Shown here in pieces: positions 16,362 to 26,066 of a stretch of DNA of 64,000 nt. The notes beneath the pieces were generated by a model. It did no database searches and was not told the origin of the DNA. It worked only from the letters and a program-made list of their open reading frames with translations. Made by a program: the position numbers and the translations under genes. The stretch comes from Marinococcus sp. PL1-022 (GTDB lineage Bacteria > Bacillota > Bacilli > Bacillales > Marinococcaceae), in NCBI RefSeq assembly GCF_033845285.1, contig NZ_JAWXCX010000001.1:2743495-2807494 (forward strand). The letters run 5' to 3'. How positions within the stretch are numbered: position 1 is the stretch's first letter; the number at the start of each line of letters is the position of its first letter.

Positions 16362-18617
16362 TTACTTTTTAAATTCTAATGCACTATTGGATCCTACTGC
16401 TGCTGTTCCCCCTATTACATAAAGTTCACTTGCAGTAAAGGAGGATTTCAGATCCTTCGTTTCTGAAGGCAGACCATTCGATTTCGTCAGGAGCAGCGGT
16501 GCCTGATTCTTTGCTGCTAACACTGAACCTGTCAGCGCATCCGGGAAGTTCTCTCCATTCACCATAAAGGCATTGTCTTTATTAAAATCTAATTGTTTTA
16601 CAATCTCAGATGCCGTTCCGTAACGAGTGGAACCGCTTATACGTTCAGCATTAGGGAGCTCTGAATACAGCTGCTTTGAAATTACTGCTGTGCCACCTAC
16701 AGCTAATGTTTCATCTGCACCTTTTAATGTGTCTTCCGTTGACTGCGGAAGAGTTATCTCACGAGTGAGCAGAATAGGCTTTCCGGAATTAGCAGCATAT
16801 GGTGCAACCGCCAGGGCATCCGCAAAAGAAAAACCATTAGCTACTACATAATCATTGCCTGGATTCTTTATTTTTTCCGAAATTTTTTGAGCTGTTTCGA
16901 AACGATCCTTGCCTGCTAGTCTTGTCGATTGGACACCAAGACCATTCAATTCATTCTCAACGCTGCTGGAAACTGCTGCTTCTCCTCCTAAAATAATAAT
17001 TTCATCTGGAGAAAGTCTTTTAATTTCATTTAAAGTTTCTTCAGGCAGGCTTTCTTGTTTAGTTAACAGAATCGGAGCATTTTCCTGGTGGGCTAACGGT
17101 GTACCTGCCAACGCGTCTGGAAAATCTACTCCTGTAGACAAAACGACAGTGTCTGCCTGGTTCCATCCTTCTTTAGACACTTCCACAGCTGTTTCGTAAC
17201 GAGTAGAGCCATCAACTCTATTATCGTCAATTTCGCCTGAGCGCACGTACCCACTTTTTCCACTCGGCAATTCTACATTGTACCAGCCAAAATGATGAAG
17301 ACGATCAGAATCATACTGAATTGTATTTTTAATTTCTGCTACATCACTTTTACTAATGCCGCTTATAATCTCACCATTAATTCTATTGTATACAGGTGCT
17401 TCGCTTTTTGTGGAGATAATGTCTTCTTTTTCAAAATTATGCTTTGTCCGGGTCAATTTATAATCAAGATTATATTGTTTCTTTTCGTCGAAGGACATTA
17501 ATGTAGGTCTGCTTTCATCCGGATAGGTAATGTTCAATTCTTCTGTAGGGAAGGATTCAACATTTAATTCTCCAAACGAACTTTTCATGTGCTGAAAAAT
17601 AATATCCTGATAGGCTCTATTTGTTTTAGCAGGATCATTTCGGTCTGAGATACCATTGTAGGCCATAACTGCAAAATACCAATTATCAATAACTTCCTTC
17701 GAACCGTCATTCACTTGAGGCAGACGCCCCATATCCCACTTATTCAGTAAGATCTCTATACCTACTTCAATGTTAAACTCGATATCATTCTTTAATTTTT
17801 CTTGGAAAGCTGGATCATTTTCATTTGGCAAACCAGTATATCCTGGAGAGACCTGCATAATGCCGATTCCGATTCCGTCAAAACCAATTAATGGCTCTCC
17901 GCCTTCAAACTGACGCCAGGAGCTTTCCTGCCAGGCGATAGCTTTTAATATTTCCGGTGGAATATTATTTTCTTCTGCCTTTTGAGTTAACAATTTATTT
18001 ATTTCTTCTGCAGAGGGATTACTCTGCGAAGAAAAGGTTGTTACTTCTTTTTCATTTCCAATTTTATCCTTAAAAGCCTCGTTCGATACTTCTTGTTCTT
18101 CTGTTTCTTTAAATCCTTCTTCATTTCCTTGTAATACTACCATATCAACAGTTGATGGTGACGCTTCGTTTTCTTCCCCACTGAATTCAGGCTCACCGTA
18201 TATAATTTCTCCATCTACTACATCCACTAGTCCATGATTTAATGAACCGGATTCATAGAGCTTTTCATTACCCTCAGAAATGTTATAAACTTCGAAAATT
18301 AACTCATTAGCACTTCCGGGTAAACGATATTCTGTTAAAAGCAATGTTTGTTCATTTAAAGAAAGCTCGGTTACTTGAGAGGTTTTCAGAAATTCTTTAT
18401 CAGTTATAGTCTCTCCCTCAATTGACACCTTCGTTTCTTCTGGACTGTTGCTGACCTCTACCGAAGTGCCGTCTTCTAAAGAAATAGAGTTGTTCCCACT
18501 TAAAGTCTCCGACTCCTGCTTTACTTCCAATCCAGACGCCTGCACAATTGTGGTGTTGAAGACAAAGAATAAACCTGCAACCGATAAAACACATAATAAT
18601 TTTAATTGGGTAAGCAT
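16362..18617 (-). CDS. Secreted lytic transglycosylase-like protein with SH3 and three CWB2 wall-binding modules
   Basis: 751-residue exported protein with a signal peptide ending near FNTTIVQASG. After an acidic region of about 180 residues comes an SLT/lysozyme-like domain: NIPPEILKAIAWQESSW with the catalytic Glu, IGIMQVSPGYTGLP, YFAVMAYNGI. An SH3-like segment follows (WYNVELPSGKSGYVR). Three CWB2 modules complete it, each with a GSTRYETA-like start (the second reads AGKDRFETA), a FPDALAG-like middle (FADALAV in the second) and an I-x-G-G-x-A-A-V end. ATG follows AAGAGGCG, 19 bases after the subtilase stop, so the two are one transcript. It probably cleaves glycan strands outside the membrane; CWB2 anchors proteins non-covalently to the wall. 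Confidence 0.8.
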   Translation of the reverse strand: MLTQLKLLCVLSVAGLFFVFNTTIVQASGLEVKQESETLSGNNSISLEDGTSVEVSNSPEETKVSIEGETITDKEFLKTSQVTELSLNEQTLLLTEYRLPGSANELIFEVYNISEGNEKLYESGSLNHGLVDVVDGEIIYGEPEFSGEENEASPSTVDMVVLQGNEEGFKETEEQEVSNEAFKDKIGNEKEVTTFSSQSNPSAEEINKLLTQKAEENNIPPEILKAIAWQESSWRQFEGGEPLIGFDGIGIGIMQVSPGYTGLPNENDPAFQEKLKNDIEFNIEVGIEILLNKWDMGRLPQVNDGSKEVIDNWYFAVMAYNGISDRNDPAKTNRAYQDIIFQHMKSSFGELNVESFPTEELNITYPDESRPTLMSFDEKKQYNLDYKLTRTKHNFEKEDIISTKSEAPVYNRINGEIISGISKSDVAEIKNTIQYDSDRLHHFGWYNVELPSGKSGYVRSGEIDDNRVDGSTRYETAVEVSKEGWNQADTVVLSTGVDFPDALAGTPLAHQENAPILLTKQESLPEETLNEIKRLSPDEIIILGGEAAVSSSVENELNGLGVQSTRLAGKDRFETAQKISEKIKNPGNDYVVANGFSFADALAVAPYAANSGKPILLTREITLPQSTEDTLKGADETLAVGGTAVISKQLYSELPNAERISGSTRYGTASEIVKQLDFNKDNAFMVNGENFPDALTGSVLAAKNQAPLLLTKSNGLPSETKDLKSSFTASELYVIGGTAAVGSNSALEFKK

Positions 18618-18636
18618 TTTTACGCCTCTTTCTTTG

Positions 18637-20757
18637 TTACCTTTTTTTAAGATCCGGGTTTGATAATCTATTCATGTAATAGCCTGGGTAAATGAGAGAA
18701 TCCATCTGCCAGAGAACTGGACTGGTAATCGCAGCTTTTCCCCCAAGGGTGTAAAAATCGTCTGGGGTATTGGCTTCATATTGTTTATTAGCTACAAATG
18801 CTCTTACGGATTCCGGTATAGAATTGCTCCGTGATAAAAGCAAAGCATGATTTTCTCTTCCAGCTAATGCCCCGCCAGCCAGAGCATCAGAAAAGTTTTC
18901 ACCGGTTGCCAGAAGATAAGAATCTGCATCCTCATTGAACCTCTTTATTACCTCCAGTGCTGTTTCATACCTGGTGCTCCCAGAAATTCTTTCGGCATTT
19001 GGCAGCTTATTCTTAACTGTATCGCTGATAACTCCTGTTCCACCTATTACATAAGCTTTAGAGAAATCGTATTCGTTTAAAAATTCTTGTGTAGCTTCTG
19101 GGATCATATCTTCTTTTACAAAGACAATTGGAATCTCTTGTTGATTAGCATATGAAGACACTGCTAAAGCATCCGGAAAGTTTTCCCCTGAAACTACAAT
19201 GACCTCTCCATTTTTTTCTGCGCTGTAAGCATTCATTTCGGCTGCTGTGGAGTACCTGGTAGGTCCTGACAATCTTATTGGATTGAAATCATTTTCCGCC
19301 AAAGCTGCTTCTACTTTCCTGGAAACTGCTGCGGTGCCGCCAGCTATAATGACATTATCCACTTGCAGACGTTCTAATTCTGAAACTGTTTCTTCACTTA
19401 TCCGGTTAGGAAAAGTTAATAATATAGGCGCGTCTAATTGTCCGGCTAAAGTATTGGCAGTTAATCCATCTGCAAAGTTAGAATTATTCGCAAGAATCGC
19501 AGTATTACCTGAAATATTTGTTAATCCCTCGCCATTGATTTCAGTGTCGGTGACTCCCTCTGGCCACCCTTTCATTGATATTTCGATTGAGGTATCTACA
19601 GAAGTTTCCCCAGATAAACGCGATTCCGTCTGATATTTACTAAGCGATGACAACGCATCGATGGTGCCAAACCTGACAGCGCTATTACTGATGGAAGATT
19701 CTTCAATCAAATACCTTATCTGTTCGTTCGTTAAAGAGGGGGTGTGCGATTTCATTAAAGCAGCATAGGAGGACACAACGGGAGCTGCCATACTGGTGCC
19801 GTTAGCTTCCACATATGGAGAGGAGCTTTTACAGTTGCTAAACGGCCATCGGTCTCCTTTTGTACATGAGCTCAATATACTGTCTCCAGGAGCCGTAACG
19901 TCTACCCAATCTCCGTAATTGGAGAAAGAAGCCAGCTTTTTCGTCGATTCTTCTACTGCGCCTACAGATATTACGTTTTTTAAAGCTGCCGGGTATTGCT
20001 TTGTCGTTGAAGAATCGTTTCCCGCTGCAGCCACTACTACTATGTCTTTTTCTACAGCTTCCTTTACAGCATTTTCGACAGCCAGCGAAGGATTGTCTCC
20101 TCCAAGACTTAAATTGATGACGTCTGCGTTATTTTCAGCAGCATAATTAATTCCTTTAGCAATATTTACACTGCTGATGCCTGTGGAATCGCCGACTTTA
20201 ACGGGAAGAATATTCACATTTCTGCCAATCGAAGCTCCGCCTGTATTATTATCAGTGATTGCTCCTGCGATACCAGCCACGTGTGTCCCGTGTCCAACGT
20301 TGTCAATGACTTCATTACTTTTTTCTATCACATTGTATGGCTTGATAATGGCTTCTGAGAGGTCTTCATGCTCCTGATTGATTCCACTATCCAGCACCGC
20401 AACTGTTGGCTTATCTGAATGCGTATAGCTATCCCACACTTCCGGGAGATTGATGTTTTGAAAATAGCCTTGCTGCTGGCTATATAGTGGGTCATTTGGA
20501 GTTTCAAATAACTCATAAAACACTTCAAATTCTGCGTATTCCACTTCTGGATTTTCCTTTAATTCTTTCATCTTTTCTTCTGCTTTTTCTACTGGCACTT
20601 CGATAGTATTTATATCCTGATCAGTATTAGCAGAGAATGTTTTCTCTTTATCATTTTTAAATTCTACTATGATTGTTTTAGTCTCTTCTGCATACGTCAT
20701 ATGAGGAACAAATAAAAATACGAAAGCCCCTAAAAAAGCCAGAGAAATAAATTTCAC
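18637..20757 (-). CDS. Wall-bound subtilisin-like serine protease with three CWB2 modules
   Basis: 706-residue secreted S8 peptidase. The signal peptide (MKFISLAFLGAFVFLFVP) ends near TYA-EE. An inhibitor-I9-like propeptide follows, up to about residue 90. The catalytic triad is visible: Asp in VAVLDSGINQEHED, His in VGHGTHVAGIAG, Ser in NGTSMAAPVV, with the oxyanion Asn in AAAGNDSS. Three CWB2 repeats fill residues 380-690 (GPTRYSTAAE, GSTRYETALE, FPDALAV, FSDALAG). The start is GTG with a weak ribosome site, behind the amidase terminator. It probably processes wall or secreted proteins. Two cysteines in SSCTKGDRWPFSNC may form a disulfide. Confidence 0.88.
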   Translation of the reverse strand: MKFISLAFLGAFVFLFVPHMTYAEETKTIIVEFKNDKEKTFSANTDQDINTIEVPVEKAEEKMKELKENPEVEYAEFEVFYELFETPNDPLYSQQQGYFQNINLPEVWDSYTHSDKPTVAVLDSGINQEHEDLSEAIIKPYNVIEKSNEVIDNVGHGTHVAGIAGAITDNNTGGASIGRNVNILPVKVGDSTGISSVNIAKGINYAAENNADVINLSLGGDNPSLAVENAVKEAVEKDIVVVAAAGNDSSTTKQYPAALKNVISVGAVEESTKKLASFSNYGDWVDVTAPGDSILSSCTKGDRWPFSNCKSSSPYVEANGTSMAAPVVSSYAALMKSHTPSLTNEQIRYLIEESSISNSAVRFGTIDALSSLSKYQTESRLSGETSVDTSIEISMKGWPEGVTDTEINGEGLTNISGNTAILANNSNFADGLTANTLAGQLDAPILLTFPNRISEETVSELERLQVDNVIIAGGTAAVSRKVEAALAENDFNPIRLSGPTRYSTAAEMNAYSAEKNGEVIVVSGENFPDALAVSSYANQQEIPIVFVKEDMIPEATQEFLNEYDFSKAYVIGGTGVISDTVKNKLPNAERISGSTRYETALEVIKRFNEDADSYLLATGENFSDALAGGALAGRENHALLLSRSNSIPESVRAFVANKQYEANTPDDFYTLGGKAAITSPVLWQMDSLIYPGYYMNRLSNPDLKKR

Positions 20758-20798
20758 ATCATCAACTACTTTCTAACATGCATTATAGATATACTTAG

Positions 20799-20826
20799 AA
20801 AAAAGGAGCCCCAATTTGAAGGCTCC
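20799..20826 (-). terminator. Terminator of the amidase gene
   Basis: Minus-strand stem GGAGCC / GGCTCC with a 10-base loop, then TTTTTTC. It separates the amidase from the protease-transglycosylase pair. Confidence 0.8.
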
Positions 20827-20836
20827 ATTTTCTTAT

Positions 20837-22831
20837 TTAATTCTCTTCGTGATATTTTTCGATTCCTTTATAAATTGCAGTCGCAGCTTTGTTTTGGAAC
20901 TCGCTGGTTTTCATTAATTTAGCTTCCTTTTCATTAGTAATAAAGCCAAGCTCTACCAGGCTCGCTGGCATTGCTGTATTTCGGAGCACGGAAAAGTTAG
21001 CATCCTTAGTCCCTCTGTCATTTGAACCGACTGCTTTTATTAACTCACTCTGAATAGCTTCAGCTAACTCTTCTCCTTCTTCACTGCCAGGATAATAAAA
21101 TGTTTCCTGACCGACTACAGAGTTGTTGTAAACGGCATTAGCATGAATGCTTACAAAGGAATCCGCATTAGCACGGTTGGCGATGTTTGCTCTTTCCCTA
21201 AGCTCCACAAAGGTGTCGTTAGAGCGGGTCATCACTACTTCTGCCCCGGCTGCTTCCAATTTGTCTTCAAGCCTTGAGCCCACACTCAATACAATATCTT
21301 TTTCCTGGATACCGTTCGCTGTAGCACCAGGATCTTTACCACCATGCCCTGGGTCAACAGCTATAAGCTTGCCATCTAAAGCACTTGAGGCACTACTTCC
21401 CGTATTAATATAGCTCATACTAATGTATCCATAACCGTCACCGTATTTGATTTTCGCCCAGTTATCACTGATTTCGTATATTTCTACAGTTTGGCCATTC
21501 AATAAATAACCGATACGCTCGTCGCTACCCGAAGGGCCTGAACGGACATTCAACGAATAGCTTACATCAACAGTGCCTGTTTCAATAACCTTCTCTTCTG
21601 CTTTTCCTGTGTCAATGTAACTCATGCTGACATAACCATACGAGCCATTATAATTAATTTTTGCCCAGTTATTACTTGTGATGTCGTAAATATCTACTTT
21701 TTCGCCTTTTGCCAGGGAACCGATCCAACCATCACTCCCGGAAGGACCATTACGCACATTTAAAGCACTGCTTACGTTTACGACAGTACCTGTTTCAATG
21801 ACTTTACCATCGCTTGGCTTTTCCTGTTCTTCGCTGCTTGAATCATTACTGCCTGAAAGGCTCACTCCAAGATCACTCAGAGCACTATCTGATACTGCTG
21901 CGCTTCCACCGAGAACGTATACCGGCTTAGAACTGATATAATTTTTCACTGTGCTGTTAGAAGAATCCGGCGGTGTAAGAACAATCGGCGCCTGGATTTT
22001 GTTTCCAAGCCCTACCGCTGCTACTGCATCTGGATAATCTTCTTTGCTTGAGCTAGTGGAAGTACCCCGGGCTAATAGGTTAACTCCTCCAGATAATTTC
22101 GCCCATTTCGCCGCATTTACACTGGTTTCGTACCTTGTGCTTCCATTAATACGTTCGGTAGTGATTCCTTTACTTTTTAACGAAGATTCCAGGGAATCAC
22201 TTATCGCTGCGGATCCTCCGAAAATGATAACCTTTTTAACACTGCCCGGGAGATCGGAGGGCAGGCTGGAATTTCTGGATAAATAAATAGGAATGTTTTT
22301 ATTAGCGGCAATGCTTGAAGCGCTTAAAGCATCGGCCACTGTCTGACCGTTAGCGATAATAGCTGTACTCGAAGCAGACAATCCGGCTTGTTTATTTATC
22401 TCCGCTGCAGTACTGTAACGAGTATCGCCAGATACTCTTGTTACATTCAATCCATTGTTCGCCAACTGGCTTTTAACGTTATTGCTTATCGCCTTAGTAC
22501 CACCTAGTATGTAGACATTTTTTGCATTAAGCCGTTTAATTTCCGATAAAACTTCTGTATCAATACTGCTGGTTTTTGTTAATAGGACTGGTGCATCTGT
22601 TTTTCCTACAAGCCCAGCTGAAGCTAAAGCATCTGCTGGTTCATCAGATCTGGCTAAGATAACCGAGTTACTTGAAGACCATCCTTCTTTGGAAAGCTCG
22701 ACCGCGGTGCCTATTCTGGTATCACCTTTTATCCTTTTGGAACTCGCTGCCTCTGTATCTAAAGGCACGAGTGAAAACAATAAAACAAATATCAGAACAG
22801 GAAAAACTATCATACGAAAAATGTTTTTCAT
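20837..22831 (-). CDS. Secreted N-acetylmuramoyl-L-alanine amidase (LytC-like) with CWB2 and SH3b modules
   Basis: 664-residue autolysin. The signal peptide runs MKNIFRMIVFPVLIFVLLFS to about TEA. Three CWB2 modules occupy residues 33-325 (GDTRIGTAVE, GDTRYSTAAE, GSTRYETSVN). Two bacterial SH3 domains follow at about 345-470 (SALNVRNGPSG, YSLNVRSGPSG), each ending in GY(V/I)SMSYI. The C-terminal Amidase_3 domain has the zinc ligands His in AVDPGHGGKDPG, Glu in NGIQEKDIVLSVG and His in FVSIHANAV; VELGFITN carries the catalytic Glu. B. subtilis LytC has CWB2 plus amidase but no SH3 pair. ATG follows GAGAGGG. It hydrolyses the bond between muramic acid and the stem peptide. Confidence 0.9.
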   Translation of the reverse strand: MKNIFRMIVFPVLIFVLLFSLVPLDTEAASSKRIKGDTRIGTAVELSKEGWSSSNSVILARSDEPADALASAGLVGKTDAPVLLTKTSSIDTEVLSEIKRLNAKNVYILGGTKAISNNVKSQLANNGLNVTRVSGDTRYSTAAEINKQAGLSASSTAIIANGQTVADALSASSIAANKNIPIYLSRNSSLPSDLPGSVKKVIIFGGSAAISDSLESSLKSKGITTERINGSTRYETSVNAAKWAKLSGGVNLLARGTSTSSSKEDYPDAVAAVGLGNKIQAPIVLTPPDSSNSTVKNYISSKPVYVLGGSAAVSDSALSDLGVSLSGSNDSSSEEQEKPSDGKVIETGTVVNVSSALNVRNGPSGSDGWIGSLAKGEKVDIYDITSNNWAKINYNGSYGYVSMSYIDTGKAEEKVIETGTVDVSYSLNVRSGPSGSDERIGYLLNGQTVEIYEISDNWAKIKYGDGYGYISMSYINTGSSASSALDGKLIAVDPGHGGKDPGATANGIQEKDIVLSVGSRLEDKLEAAGAEVVMTRSNDTFVELRERANIANRANADSFVSIHANAVYNNSVVGQETFYYPGSEEGEELAEAIQSELIKAVGSNDRGTKDANFSVLRNTAMPASLVELGFITNEKEAKLMKTSEFQNKAATAIYKGIEKYHEEN

Positions 22832-23275
22832 TCTTACCCTCTCTTTCTTAAATTTATTCTAGTTCAATAATACTAGAATTATTTAAGAAAAAATACACTG
22901 TAAAAAGGGTAAAAATGTATGCACAAAAATAAAACTTTCATTTTCTCTTTTTTACTTATTTATGCTCGTTTTTGCTTTTATATTAGTTAAAAGTTACTCA
23001 ATTAAATTAATTCATTATTACTGTATGTTTTTTACACATTTGCACCTGTTATGAGGTTATATTTTCTTACTGCTTAACTTAAAATTGAGTATTATTAAAA
23101 TGTATTCGGAGCGGCTTCGTTTACATGTGGTAAAATAATGTAGAATAAATAGAAAAAAGGGGCGGTTTGATAAGAGAATTAAAGAACAACTGTTAAGTAC
23201 ATAAAATAATTCATAGCTAACTGGATTAATGTTTCATTTATACTTAGAAAAGCTTAACGCATGGAGATGTTTATA
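22832..23275. promoter_or_regulatory. Divergent AT-rich control region between amidase and OatA-type genes
   Basis: No open frame of note. A perfect inverted repeat, ATTCTAGT / ACTAGAAT with an 8-base spacer, lies at 22856-22879, just upstream of the amidase start. Minus-strand TTTACA followed 17 bases later by TAATTC is a possible amidase promoter overlapping the repeat's far side. Near 23121-23150, TTTACA and TAGAAT on the plus strand could serve the OatA gene but are only 15 bases apart. The rest shows nothing I can name. Confidence 0.5.
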
Positions 23276-25282
23276 ATGAATGATTTGAGAACGCCCGAAA
23301 AGAGATTTCGGCCCGAAATCGAAGGCGTACGTGCTGTAGCTGCTTTATTAGTGGCTGTTTATCACATCTGGCTGGGCTCGGTCTCAGGCGGGGTGGACGT
23401 ATTTTTCGTCGTTTCCGGCTACTTAATTACTACGTCGCTGCTATCGAGGTTTGAACGGGAAGGAACAATTAACCTCCCTGAATACCTGCTTGGCCTCGGT
23501 CGCCGGCTGCTGCCTCTTGCTGTAATCGTTATTTTATTTACAATGGCCGGCTCTATTCTGCTCCTGCCTCAATCCCAGTGGGACCAGATTGTTGGAGAGA
23601 TGTTTGCTTCAGCGTTGTATTTTCAAAACTGGGAACTGGCTACGAGCGCAGTAGATTACCTGGCTCAAAATAACGATGCCAGCCCATTCCAGCATTTTTG
23701 GGCTCTTTCTATTCAGGGACAGTTTTATGTCTTCTGGCCTCTACTTATACTGGCTGCTTATTTTCTTGCCAGAAAATTATTTAAAACGCCTGTTCGTAAA
23801 ACCCTGCTGAGTGTATTGGCTCTTGTATTTGTTGCATCTATTAGTTATTCCATCTACATTACTTCCGTCAATCAGCCATGGGCTTACTTTGACACATTTG
23901 CCCGGGTGTGGGAATTCAGTCTTGGCGGCATTGTCGCTTTGCTTCTCCCGTACCTGACAATGAGGAAATCAATTGGTTTTGTTCTTGGCTGGCTGGGACT
24001 GGCAATTGTCGCTTTAACAGGGCTTGTTCTTCCTGTGTCCACCATTTTTCCTGGATTTGCTGCTTTGCTTCCAACCACCGGGGCCCTGCTGATTATCACC
24101 GCAGCTGAAAACAGCAGCCGTTTTGGTGTGGATAAGCTGCTGGGATCCAGGCCGTTTCTGTATTTCGGCAGCATTTCCTACGGGTTTTATTTATGGCATT
24201 GGCCGATGCTTATCTTCTATTTCGCCTACTTCGACAATACGACAGTATCGATCAAGGGCGGCATCGCGATTATAGCTCTTGCATTCATCGCTTCGGCGCT
24301 CTCTGTCAAAATAATTGAAGCACCTATACGAAAAATTAATCTCAAACAATCGAAAACAAAAGTAGTAACCGCCCTTATTGTGTTTCTGCTTCCTGCCCTT
24401 GCAGCTGCCGGCGTGTGGGATAATTACGTCGAAAAAAGCCAGTCCAGTATCAGCGAGGATTATACAGTAACTGACTACCCCGGGGCCCGCGCAATATCAG
24501 AGGATATTGAACCGAACCCTGACATCGATCCCCTGGATAACGTGGCACAGGCTGAAAGCGAGATGCCGGAATTTTATTCTGAGAGTGAGTGCTATTCCGA
24601 TCTTGAAGAGACGGAAATCAGCATGTGCTCATACGGGGACACGACCGATCCCGAATACACCATTGCTTTAGTAGGCGGCTCTCATTCCGGCCACTGGTTT
24701 CCGGCCCTTGAAAAAATGTCTGAGGAGCTGAGCCTGCAGATCGATGTGTTTAATAAAGACGGCTGCCGCTTTTCGACAGACGATTTCGATGGCACTTTGT
24801 CTGACTCGTGCATGCAGTGGAATGAAGATTCCATTGAACCGCTGAAGAAAAACGATCCTGATTTACTTTTCACTACCGCCAATGTAAATGCCGGAGGTAC
24901 TATACCCGAAGGATACCTTGAGATTTGGAAAGAATTCGAAGGCGATACGGAAATATTCGCAATACGGGACAATCCAAGAATGCAGGAGGACATTCCTTCC
25001 TGCCTGGAGGAAAGCGAAGATCCGGCCGATTGTGCCGTACCAAGAGATGAAGTGTTATCTGAAAACCCTCCGTGGGAAAACACAGAAGAGGAAAAGATTC
25101 CGGACAATGTAACCTTTGCTGATATGTCTCCTTACTTTTGTGATGACGACACGTGTGACCCTGTGATAGGCAACGTTATTACTTTCCGGGACAACCACCA
25201 TATTTCCACTCTCTATTCCCGCACAATGGGACCGGCGCTTAAAGAACACATTGAAGACGCGTTAGAAGAAAATGACGAATAA
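23276..25282 (+). CDS. OatA-type acyltransferase 3 with C-terminal SGNH domain
   Basis: 668-residue peptidoglycan or polysaccharide O-acetyltransferase. The N-terminal acyltransferase-3 membrane domain has RPEIEGVRAVAALLVAVYHI, GGVDVFFVVSGYLITTSLL, FQHFWALSIQGQFYVFWPLL and FYLWHWPMLIFYF. An extracytoplasmic SGNH domain follows: block I is ALVGGSHSGHW (Ser nucleophile), and FRDNHHIST supplies the C-terminal Asp-x-x-His. The linker and SGNH domain are very acidic, as expected outside a halophile. ATG at 23276 follows GGAGAT; a start at 23261 is less likely. The membrane part moves acetyl groups across; the SGNH part places them on glycan. The gene is less AT-rich than the island and may mark its edge. 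Confidence 0.87.
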   Translation: MNDLRTPEKRFRPEIEGVRAVAALLVAVYHIWLGSVSGGVDVFFVVSGYLITTSLLSRFEREGTINLPEYLLGLGRRLLPLAVIVILFTMAGSILLLPQSQWDQIVGEMFASALYFQNWELATSAVDYLAQNNDASPFQHFWALSIQGQFYVFWPLLILAAYFLARKLFKTPVRKTLLSVLALVFVASISYSIYITSVNQPWAYFDTFARVWEFSLGGIVALLLPYLTMRKSIGFVLGWLGLAIVALTGLVLPVSTIFPGFAALLPTTGALLIITAAENSSRFGVDKLLGSRPFLYFGSISYGFYLWHWPMLIFYFAYFDNTTVSIKGGIAIIALAFIASALSVKIIEAPIRKINLKQSKTKVVTALIVFLLPALAAAGVWDNYVEKSQSSISEDYTVTDYPGARAISEDIEPNPDIDPLDNVAQAESEMPEFYSESECYSDLEETEISMCSYGDTTDPEYTIALVGGSHSGHWFPALEKMSEELSLQIDVFNKDGCRFSTDDFDGTLSDSCMQWNEDSIEPLKKNDPDLLFTTANVNAGGTIPEGYLEIWKEFEGDTEIFAIRDNPRMQEDIPSCLEESEDPADCAVPRDEVLSENPPWENTEEEKIPDNVTFADMSPYFCDDDTCDPVIGNVITFRDNHHISTLYSRTMGPALKEHIEDALEENDE

Positions 25283-25290
25283 CAGCATAC

Positions 25291-25335
25291 AACAAAAAAG
25301 GACTGCAGCCCGCTCTGGCCGCAGTCCTTTTTACT
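25291..25335. terminator. Bidirectional terminator between OatA-type gene and fabZ
   Basis: Perfect stem AAAAAGGACTGC / GCAGTCCTTTTT with a 14-base loop and T-runs in both directions. Confidence 0.9.
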
Positions 25336-25756
25336 ATTGAATCGCAAACATCAGATCCGCTTCTGCAACGACCTTGCCGTCTACGGAAGCTGTTCCTTTT
25401 CCTTTCACAATGGAGCGTCGCTGTTTGGTGACTTCCATCTCGAGGCGCAGCTGGTCTCCCGGCATCACCTGGCCTTTAAAGCGGCATTCATCGATGCCTG
25501 CAAACAGGGCAAGCTTTCCCTTCATATCCTCCTGCTGCATCAGTGCGACGCCGCCAGCCTGGGCGATCGCTTCAATGATAAGCACTCCCGGCATCACCGG
25601 ATAGTCGGGGAAGTGTCCGTTGAAAAATTCTTCATTGGCGCTGACATTTTTAATGCCTACCGCCCGCTCCCCGGGCTCTACCTCGATAATTTTATCGACA
25701 AGCAGAAATGGGTAACGGTGGGGAATAATCTCTTTGATTTGTTCTATTGAAAGCAT
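25334..25756 (-). CDS. fabZ: 3-hydroxyacyl-[acyl-carrier-protein] dehydratase FabZ
   Basis: Dehydrates 3-hydroxyacyl-ACP in fatty acid elongation. 140 residues, the normal length. The catalytic pair is visible: His48 in [13 protein letters not shown] and Glu62 in [12 protein letters not shown]. The hot-dog core ends with [20 protein letters not shown]. The place next to flhP/flhO matches ywpB of B. subtilis. It ends in the shared terminator and is the last gene of the minus-strand run starting at flhO. Confidence 0.95.
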   Translation of the reverse strand: MLSIEQIKEIIPHRYPFLLVDKIIEVEPGERAVGIKNVSANEEFFNGHFPDYPVMPGVLIIEAIAQAGGVALMQQEDMKGKLALFAGIDECRFKGQVMPGDQLRLEMEVTKQRRSIVKGKGTASVDGKVVAEADLMFAIQ

Positions 25757-25778
25757 TATTTTTTCCTCACTTTTTATG

Positions 25779-26033
25779 CTAATTTCCTCGAATTAACCGA
25801 TAAATCTCCAGCCAGGTCGCCGGGTTTAAAGCCTGAAAAGGATTGCCTCCCCCGACCGCATAGCCAATCATCAGGCCGATAACCGAACAGATAAAAGCCA
25901 GAATTAAAATAATAATCAGCCAGTGCCACCAGAGCAGGTGCTGAAGACGCGCACGCACCTTCTGCGCTCCTCTTTTCAGCTGTTCTTTTCTATTCGGTTT
26001 GGAACTCCTTGTATGGTTGTCCTGATTGCTCAT
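25779..26033 (-). CDS. EpuA-family small membrane protein (often labelled RNA polymerase subunit beta-like)
   Basis: 84 residues: a basic Ser/Lys/Arg-rich N-terminus ([20 protein letters not shown]), a membrane segment ([20 protein letters not shown]) and a short tail. This fits the Pfam EpuA family, an anchor-like protein of Firmicutes. The database label as an RNA polymerase subunit is inherited and not supported here. It lies between flhP and fabZ and is likely cotranscribed. Function unknown. Confidence 0.72.
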   Translation of the reverse strand: MSNQDNHTRSSKPNRKEQLKRGAQKVRARLQHLLWWHWLIIILILAFICSVIGLMIGYAVGGGNPFQALNPATWLEIYRLIRGN

Positions 26034-26066
26034 ATGTACTATCTATGCTCCCTTAACCGCAAAGAC

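Noticed and set aside
16362-22831. Repeated DNA of the CWB2 genes as insertion elements
   Set aside because: The similarity is at protein-module level; DNA copies are diverged and in frame.
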